Assembly (NCBI GenBank): GCA_031284845.1
Contig: JAITXH010000033.1
Location: 1-6,334, forward strand
DNA: 6,334 bases
Source: Puniceicoccales bacterium
Lineage (GTDB): Bacteria; Verrucomicrobiota; Verrucomicrobiia; Opitutales; UBA953
Direction of reading: 5' to 3'
A program made the translations under genes and the position numbers. How positions within the stretch are numbered: position 1 is the stretch's first letter; each line of letters starts with the position of its first letter. Positions 1 through 4,607 of the stretch are shown one piece after another. The notes under the pieces are model-generated. The model had not been told where the DNA came from. It did no database searches and worked only from the letters and a program-made list of their open reading frames with translations.

Positions 1-18
1 AACGTGCTTTGCAAAACG
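1..18. repeat. Imperfect direct repeat, left copy
   Basis: aacgtgctttgcaaaacg at 1-18 matches aacgtgcttcgtcaaaacg at 185-203 in 17 of 18 positions with a single-base gap. The right copy is coding: it lies at the extreme 3' end of the murU-amgK-like gene. The left edge is the window boundary, so the repeat may be longer than seen. Confidence 0.7.
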
Positions 19-98
19 ATTTTTCCAATCACGACGGCCATCCCTTAATATCCGTGTAATCCGTGGTTAAATAAATGCCTGCCTCATCCACAAACTAT

Positions 99-179
99 TT
101 TTATCCACAAATTACAGGAGTCTCATTTAAATTGTTTTGTGCTTTGAAATAAAAAAAATCGTGAAATTCGTGGATAAAA
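99..179. repeat. Inverted repeat with DnaA-box-like arms
   Basis: The arm at 99-113 (ttttatccacaaatt) is the reverse complement of 165-179 (aattcgtggataaaa) in 14 of 15 positions, with a 51-base interval. The left arm contains ttatccaca (101-109), which fits the DnaA-box consensus TTATNCACA exactly. tcatccaca (84-92) and the complement of cgtggataa (169-177) each differ from ttatccaca by one base. The right arm abuts the stop codon of the fusion gene. The loop is too long for a normal intrinsic terminator, so this is better read as repeat structure. Confidence 0.5.
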
Positions 180-1817
180 TCAAAAACGTGCTTCGTCAAA
201 ACGCACCGCCAGAGCGTGCAAAAGGGGGAGTGCCGGATTGGTGCGAGTCACCGCACATAAGTTTGCCAATGCGGAGGGCGTGTGCGCGAGAAAATCTGCA
301 CGCCCTTTTACAATTCCCAAAAAACCGTAGGCACCGAGCGCTTGCATGAGGCGTTGCGCAGAAGCATCCAGAAACGCCTGCTCAAAATCCGCTCGCGCTA
401 TGTCTGCCGGGCCAAGCGTCCGGTAAAATTCCAAGAGGGTGGCACGCTCGTCTTCGGAAAAGTTCACGTAAGGATCCCACAGAAGCGAACCCAGATCGTA
501 AAAGCCTGTGCCTGTGCGCATCCCCTGAAAATCAATAAAGTGCGCACTACCCTTATGCCAAAGGATGTTTTGGGACTGGCAATCGCGGTGCACCAACTGC
601 ACGGGCAAGCGCAAGAGCCGCTCCGCGAGCGCCGCCAGTTCGGACTTCAGCGCGGCTGTTTCCCCGGCAGTGAGCGGGAGACCGGCCTGACGGCGCACGG
701 CATTTTCCAGAAAATACTCGCGTTCCCAGCGGTAGAGTGCGGCGTCGAAACCCGGCATTAACCTGCATCCAGCAGCACTCCAACGTGCAAAGCCGGTGTG
801 GTGCAAACGGTGGAGCGCGAGCAGGGCGGATTGATACGCCGCGCGGCGTTCTGGCCAAGGCGCATCGCGCAACGCCCACAAATCCACCGCACCGAGGTCT
901 TCGAGCAAAAGCCACCGTGCGGCACTCGCTTCAGCCAGCACGCGTGGCACCGGAAAGCCAAGCGAATCGAGGAATGCGGCGATCTCTGCGTAAAGCGCGT
1001 TTTCCTCGCGGGACTCGTCGTAGCGGCAAAGCACGGCGCTGGAGTCGTCGGCAAGCGCCACACGGAAGAACTGCCGGCCTGAGCCACCCTTTTCGATCGG
1101 TGCGCGTGCGGGAAACTCAAATGCCGCACACACACGCTCGTATTCTGCGACGGTGCCAAGATCATGCCAGTGTCCGGAATCGTCGCACACGCCACGGATA
1201 CTTCCCGGAGCAGCTTCGATGCTTCGTAAAAACGCCTCTACGACGGATTCGATTTTCCCCGGCTCAAGTTTCGCAAAAAACTCCCGGCGCACACAATAGA
1301 TACCTGAAAACAAACACGGTGTGCCGCCCTTTTTCCCCAGGCGCCCGCGCATGTCCAGCACGGAGCCGTCTGCCCCCAGGCGCACATTGCGCGGCTCCCC
1401 GGTCGAGCGCAGCAACAGAGTGGCCAACGCTGTCGAGTCGAGGTGGGCACGGGCGAGTTTACCCAAATCAGGTGCGGCAAAGATGTCGCCATTGCAGACG
1501 AAGAGCGAGTGGTCGCGCTCATCGAGCAACGGCTCGATGTTTTTCAAACCGCCGCCCGTATCGAGCAACACTGGCTCATGCACAAAGAGAACGGGTCGCC
1601 CGGCATACACGCCGCCGGGGAAGGCGTTGGCATAGGCGGAAGCGCAATGGTGCGTGTTGATGATAAAGCGCTCCACGCCCAACCCGGCGAGTCTGTCCAT
1701 GGCGTGGCAAAGCATTGGCTTGCCGGCGACGGGTAAAAGCGGCTTCGGGCAATGTTCGGTGAGCGGGCGCAGGCGCGTCCCCAGCCCGGCCCCGAGAATG
1801 AACGCAGTGCGTATCAT
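180..1817 (-). CDS. Fused sugar-1-phosphate nucleotidyltransferase and aminoglycoside-phosphotransferase-like kinase (MurU-AmgK-like)
   Basis: The 545-residue protein has two enzymes in one chain. Residues 1 to about 235 are a nucleotidyltransferase: GAGLGTRLRPLT (9-20), PKPLLPVAGKP (24-34), EPVLLDTGGGLKN (81-93), NGD with the likely metal Asp (109-111), and WHDLGT (217-222). Residues about 240-545 are an APH/AmgK-type kinase: G-G-S-G-R nucleotide loop (244-248), LLLEDLG (303-309), catalytic HRDCQSQN (410-417), and IDFQG with the metal Asp429. In Pseudomonas, separate AmgK and MurU phosphorylate MurNAc at C1 and then make UDP-MurNAc, recycling peptidoglycan in the cytosol; I infer the same two steps here. 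A LicC-LicA-like choline activator, or another sugar, is the main alternative. I chose the ATG at 1817 because the nucleotide-binding motif begins 8 residues later; an in-frame ATG at 1889 would add 24 residues unlike the family. The leader is pyrimidine-rich with no Shine-Dalgarno. trpA is divergent. Confidence 0.88.
   Translation of the reverse strand: MIRTAFILGAGLGTRLRPLTEHCPKPLLPVAGKPMLCHAMDRLAGLGVERFIINTHHCASAYANAFPGGVYAGRPVLFVHEPVLLDTGGGLKNIEPLLDERDHSLFVCNGDIFAAPDLGKLARAHLDSTALATLLLRSTGEPRNVRLGADGSVLDMRGRLGKKGGTPCLFSGIYCVRREFFAKLEPGKIESVVEAFLRSIEAAPGSIRGVCDDSGHWHDLGTVAEYERVCAAFEFPARAPIEKGGSGRQFFRVALADDSSAVLCRYDESREENALYAEIAAFLDSLGFPVPRVLAEASAARWLLLEDLGAVDLWALRDAPWPERRAAYQSALLALHRLHHTGFARWSAAGCRLMPGFDAALYRWEREYFLENAVRRQAGLPLTAGETAALKSELAALAERLLRLPVQLVHRDCQSQNILWHKGSAHFIDFQGMRTGTGFYDLGSLLWDPYVNFSEDERATLLEFYRTLGPADIARADFEQAFLDASAQRLMQALGAYGFLGIVKGRADFLAHTPSALANLCAVTRTNPALPLLHALAVRFDEARF
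185..203. repeat. Imperfect direct repeat, right copy, inside the end of the fusion gene
   Basis: This is the partner of the repeat at 1-18. Read on the minus strand it encodes the last residues (R-F-D-E-A-R plus part of F) before the TGA at 182-180. A shorter third relative, gtgctttg, occurs at 139-146. Between the copies lie 166 bases of AT-rich sequence. Confidence 0.7.
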
Positions 1818-1924
1818 GCCGGGGGAGGGAAACGGGAATTTGAAAATACGAAACAAGAAACGCTGGTGGGGGACATGTATATTTCGCATTCCCTAATTCC
1901 TCATTTCCCGTTTTCTTTGCGCTC
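1818..1924. promoter_or_regulatory. Divergent intergenic region, murU-amgK-like / trpA
   Basis: These 107 bases must carry the start signals for both divergent genes. I find no well-spaced -35/-10 pair: TTGAAA (1840-1845) and TATATT (1878-1883) on the plus strand are 32 bases apart. No tryptophan-rich leader peptide or attenuator-like hairpin pair is evident ahead of trpA. The last 34 bases before trpA are about 82% pyrimidine. Confidence 0.4.
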
Positions 1925-2737
1925 ATGTCTCATTCCAAGGATCGTATCGCCGACGCTTTTCAGCTTGCCCGCAACCAAGGCCGGGCCGCATTCATCGCTT
2001 ACATCTGCGGAGGCGACCCCGATTTCGAGACCTCCGTGGCTGTCGCCATCGCATTGCTCGACGCGGGTGTGGATATACTGGAAATCGGTGTCCCGTTTTC
2101 CGACCCGCTCGCCGACGGCCTCACCAACCAGCTCGCCGCCCAACGCGCCCTCGCGGGCGGCATGACGCACGAGCGCCTCTTTGCCCTCGTGCGCCGCATC
2201 CGCGAGAAGTCCGACAAACCAATCATCCTTTACGCTTATTATAATTTGATTTTTTCGCAGGGCGTCGTTGCGGCCATCCGGCGCTTCAAAGAGGCGGGCG
2301 TAGACGGCATCCTCACTCTCGATTGCCCGCCGGAAGAAGCCGGCGAACTGCTGGCTGCGAGCCGGGATGCCGGCCTGGCAAACATCTTCATCGTCGCACC
2401 GACGACGCCTCCGGAGCGCATCGCACGTATCGCACGCGATGCCACCGGCTTCATTTACTATGTCTCACGCGAGGGCGTCACCGGGGTGCGCTCCGACCTC
2501 GCCTCCGGCATTGGCGCTGCTGTGGCGGCCATCAAGCAGCACACCACGCTGCCCGTGGCGGTCGGCTTCGGCATATCCACGGCAGCGCATGTAGCCGCCG
2601 TGGGGCGCGTGGCAGACGGGGTGGTCGTGGGCAGCGCACTCGTGAACATCATCGCCGCGCATACCGGCGAACGCGAAAAGCTTCCCGCTGAGCTCGCTGC
2701 AAAGGTCCGTGCCCTTACCGGCGGCGCGGCGGGTTAA
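1925..2737 (+). CDS. trpA: Tryptophan synthase alpha subunit
   Basis: TrpA splits indole-3-glycerol phosphate into indole and glyceraldehyde 3-phosphate and channels the indole to TrpB in a cytosolic alpha2beta2 complex. The 270-residue length is normal. Visible landmarks are GGDPD (29-33), LEIGVPFSDPLADG (52-65) with catalytic Glu53 and Asp64 (E. coli Glu49 and Asp60), YYN (105-107), the SREGVTG loop, VGFGIS and GVVVGSALV for phosphate binding. The usual P-T-I-Q after the second catalytic residue is L-T-N-Q, and the usual P-D-L-P-P-E-E strand reads L-D-C-P-P-E-E; all catalytic residues remain. The ATG at 1925 fits the family N-terminus and lies behind a pyrimidine-rich leader without a Shine-Dalgarno. 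trpB is not adjacent: the gene is alone between a divergent and a convergent neighbour. Its TAA overlaps the thiG stop. Confidence 0.97.
   Translation: MSHSKDRIADAFQLARNQGRAAFIAYICGGDPDFETSVAVAIALLDAGVDILEIGVPFSDPLADGLTNQLAAQRALAGGMTHERLFALVRRIREKSDKPIILYAYYNLIFSQGVVAAIRRFKEAGVDGILTLDCPPEEAGELLAASRDAGLANIFIVAPTTPPERIARIARDATGFIYYVSREGVTGVRSDLASGIGAAVAAIKQHTTLPVAVGFGISTAAHVAAVGRVADGVVVGSALVNIIAAHTGEREKLPAELAAKVRALTGGAAG
2734..2737. other. TTAA shared by two convergent stop codons
   Basis: The TAA ending trpA is 2735-2737 on the plus strand, and the TAA ending thiG is the complement of 2734-2736. The palindrome ttaa therefore ends both genes. No spacer exists for a terminator, so any termination signal for either gene must lie inside the other. 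Confidence 0.95.
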
Positions 2738-3495
2738 TCCAGAAAGCCTGTCAATGGCGAGCTTGCCGAGGCTGCGGCAATGGCGGCGGGCAGGCCGCTC
2801 TCGTAGGCCATGCGCCCGGCTTCTACGGCCAGTTTGAAGGCGCGCCCCATCACCACGGGATCGGCGGCAGTGGCAAGGGCGGTATTCACCAGCACGGCAT
2901 CGGCACCAAGCTCCATGGCCTCCGCTGCGTGTGCCGGGGACCCCAGCCCCGCATCCACCACGACGGGCACCGTGGCCTGCTCGATGATGATGCGGACGAA
3001 ATCGCGGGTGCGCAGCCCGAGGTTGCTGCCGATGGGCGCACCCAGCGGCATCACGGCGGCGGCGCCGACGGCTTCCAGGCGCTTGGCCAGCACCGGATCG
3101 GCATGGATGTAGGGGAGCACGATGAAGCCGAGTTTGACGAGTTGTTCACAGGCGAACAGGGTCTCCACGGGATCCGGCAAAAGCCATTTGGGGTCGGGGT
3201 GGATTTCCAGTTTGAGCCAGTTTGTGCCGAGCGCTTCGCGGGCCATTTGCGCGGCGAAGACCGCCTCGCGGGCATCGCGCACGCCGGAGGTGTTTGGCAG
3301 GAGCAACAGGCGCGACCTGTCCAGACTGTCCAGAATGGGGTCTTCTTTTTTCCCGAACTGTATCCGTTTTATGGATACGGTGACAATCTCTGTGCCGGAT
3401 GCAGCGAGGCTCTCCGCCATGATTTTTCCTGAAGCGTATTTGCCGGATCCTGTAATCAGGCGGGATTGAAATGTGCGATCTGCTATGCGTAGCAT
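2734..3495 (-). CDS. thiG: Thiazole synthase
   Basis: ThiG condenses 1-deoxy-D-xylulose 5-phosphate, dehydroglycine and ThiS-thiocarboxylate sulfur into the thiazole phosphate of thiamine, in the cytosol. The 253 residues match the family from end to end: R-L-I-T-G-S-G-K-Y (12-20), ASGTEIVTV (32-40), LPNTSG (66-71), WLKLE with Lys95 as the expected Schiff-base lysine, LLPDPVET, VMPLGAPIGS, and VDAGLGSPAHAAEAMELGAD followed by AVLVNTA for phosphate binding. The C-terminus ends in the usual SPLTGFL form. ThiS, ThiH/ThiO and ThiF are not in the window. It lies 51 bases downstream of the amidase gene on the same strand and may be cotranscribed with it. Its stop shares three bases with the stop of convergent trpA. 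The leader is about 86% pyrimidine, without a Shine-Dalgarno and without a recognisable TPP riboswitch in the 51-base gap. Confidence 0.97.
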   Translation of the reverse strand: MLRIADRTFQSRLITGSGKYASGKIMAESLAASGTEIVTVSIKRIQFGKKEDPILDSLDRSRLLLLPNTSGVRDAREAVFAAQMAREALGTNWLKLEIHPDPKWLLPDPVETLFACEQLVKLGFIVLPYIHADPVLAKRLEAVGAAAVMPLGAPIGSNLGLRTRDFVRIIIEQATVPVVVDAGLGSPAHAAEAMELGADAVLVNTALATAADPVVMGRAFKLAVEAGRMAYESGLPAAIAAASASSPLTGFLD

Positions 3496-3546
3496 GGGCG
3501 GGAGAAAAGCAGGATTTGGGGAAGGGGGGGAGAACGAAATGCAGGC

Positions 3547-4413
3547 TTAATCCACCAGCCTTCTGGTGATATCTCCGTAGGCGTCTATGCGCCGGTCGCG
3601 GAAAAAGGGCCAAATGCGCCGGAACTCGCGTTGCTGTGCCAAATCGCATTCCACTACCAGCACCTCCTCGCGGTCTGCCGATGCTCTTGCGAGGATTCTT
3701 CCGTAGGGGTCGGCCACGAAACTTTGTCCCCAAAACTCCGTGTCGCCTTCGACGCCGACGCGATTGCTCACCGCCACATAGCAGCCGTTGGCCACCGCGT
3801 GTCCGCGCTGCACCGTCTCCCAGGCGCAGTGTTGCGCTGCGCCCAGTGCGGGCTTTTCCGCAGCCAGCCAGCCGATGGCCGTCGGGTAGAATAAAATGTC
3901 TGCGCCGGCGAGAGCCGTGAGCCGCGCTGCCTCGGGATACCATTGGTCCCAGCATATCAAAACGCCGATGTTGCCATGTGCCGTTTTCCAGGCGCCGAAG
4001 CCGGTGTCGCCGGGCGTGAAGTAAAACTTTTCCTCAAACGCGGGATCCTGCGGTATGTGCATCTTGCGGTATTTACCGAGAAAGGAGCCGTCGGCGTCTA
4101 TCACGGCGGCGGTGTTGTGATAGACCTCGCTTCCCCGCGCTTCAAACAGCGGAGCGACGATGACGACCCCGAGGCGTTTGGCTACCGCCTGTAATTCGCG
4201 CGTGGCGGGGCCTTCCGGCACAGGCTCGGCGAGGTCGAAGCTGGCAGGATCCTGAGTCACGCAAAAATACCGTGTCGTGAACAACTCCTGCAAACCGATG
4301 ATTTTGGCCCCGCGTGCAGCGGCCTCTTCGATGCGCGGGATGCTCTTGCGCAGGTTTTCCGCCGGGGTGGATGCGGCGGTGAGTTGGATAAGTCCCAGAG
4401 AAACGTTGTTCAT
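3547..4413 (-). CDS. aguB: N-carbamoylputrescine amidase-like carbon-nitrogen hydrolase
   Basis: This nitrilase-superfamily enzyme most resembles AguB, which hydrolyses N-carbamoylputrescine to putrescine, CO2 and ammonia in the agmatine route. The 288 residues carry the Glu-Lys-Cys triad: LQELF (Glu43), YRKMHIPQDP (Lys117) and GVLICWDQWYPEAAR (Cys154). The last motif, Y-F-T-P-G-D-T-G-F, and the C-terminal W-P-F-F-R-D-R-R-I-D-A-Y are typical of the AguB group rather than of beta-ureidopropionase or general omega-amidase, though substrate is inferred. I chose the ATG at 4413 (M-N-N-V-S-L-G-L-I-Q) because homologs begin shortly before the first beta strand; the in-frame ATG at 4431 would add six residues. 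Agmatine deiminase (aguA) is not beside it. thiG follows 51 bases downstream, and nadE, which has a related glutaminase domain, is divergent. Confidence 0.9.
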   Translation of the reverse strand: MNNVSLGLIQLTAASTPAENLRKSIPRIEEAAARGAKIIGLQELFTTRYFCVTQDPASFDLAEPVPEGPATRELQAVAKRLGVVIVAPLFEARGSEVYHNTAAVIDADGSFLGKYRKMHIPQDPAFEEKFYFTPGDTGFGAWKTAHGNIGVLICWDQWYPEAARLTALAGADILFYPTAIGWLAAEKPALGAAQHCAWETVQRGHAVANGCYVAVSNRVGVEGDTEFWGQSFVADPYGRILARASADREEVLVVECDLAQQREFRRIWPFFRDRRIDAYGDITRRLVD

Positions 4414-4607
4414 GCGGACGCACGGAAACATTTTTTACCCAAGGCTCAACCCCGCATATTTCACGGAAATGCCACTTGGCCTTTTTCCAGGCGGACGCCG
4501 CCACCGCAGGAATGGATTCCGCACGCTGCCGTAGGCCGGAACGCCGTTGTTTCGTGTTGCCTTGCCCGTGCACAGCGCAAGAAGGGGGACGAAATTTGCA
4601 CCGTCCT
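4414..4607. promoter_or_regulatory. Divergent intergenic region, aguB / nadE
   Basis: These 194 bases separate the amidase start from the nadE start. The region has no convincing gene and no clear -35/-10 pair on either strand. A purine run, aagggggac (4582-4590), lies 20 bases ahead of the GTG at 4608 but only about 7 bases, counted from the end of its G run, ahead of an in-frame TTG at 4596. The nadE frame is open through this region back to an ATG at 4512, but the residues it would add are cysteine- and arginine-rich and do not look like the family. Confidence 0.4.

Larger units (their letters stand above)
1..179. other. AT-rich non-coding flank with short repeats
   Basis: No gene is supportable here. 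The stretch lies just downstream of the minus-strand fusion gene and is much richer in A+T than the rest of the window. It contains a near direct repeat (tccgtgtaatccgtgg, around 50-66), two copies of atccacaaa (86-94 and 103-111), an inverted pair (99-113 against 165-179), and a near copy of the end of the neighbouring gene at its left edge. The phrase 'ccgtgtaatccgtggtta' resembles an intergenic repeat style I associate with Verrucomicrobia and some other phyla; that link is recollection only. No GC-rich hairpin followed by a T-run is visible as a terminator for the gene on the minus strand. Confidence 0.6.

Noticed and set aside
84..177. A chromosomal or plasmid origin suggested by the DnaA-box-like sites
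   Set aside because: Only one site is exact, there is no dnaA, rep or par gene nearby, and the matches are explained as well by a repeat family rich in gtggata.
737..1660. A 307-residue open frame on the plus strand opposite the fusion gene
   Set aside because: Its product is Arg/Pro/Ala-rich and low in family-like features, and it lies wholly antisense to a gene with intact catalytic motifs. It is a by-product of GC-rich codon use.
1840..1883. A sigma-70 promoter from TTGAAA and TATATT
   Set aside because: The spacing of 32 bases is far from the usual 16-18.
1845..1890. An operator-like inverted repeat ahead of trpA (aatacgaaa / tttcgcatt)
   Set aside because: It has only 8 of 9 matches with a 28-base interval in AT-rich sequence, too weak to separate from chance.
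3496..3546. A TPP riboswitch or terminator ahead of thiG
   Set aside because: The 51-base gap is too short for a TPP riboswitch, lacks its conserved core, and has no hairpin; it is mostly a polypurine/polypyrimidine tract.
3146..3955. A 269-residue minus-strand frame spanning the end of the amidase gene and part of thiG
   Set aside because: It overlaps two well-supported genes on the same strand in another frame, and its Arg-rich composition is that of a shifted frame.
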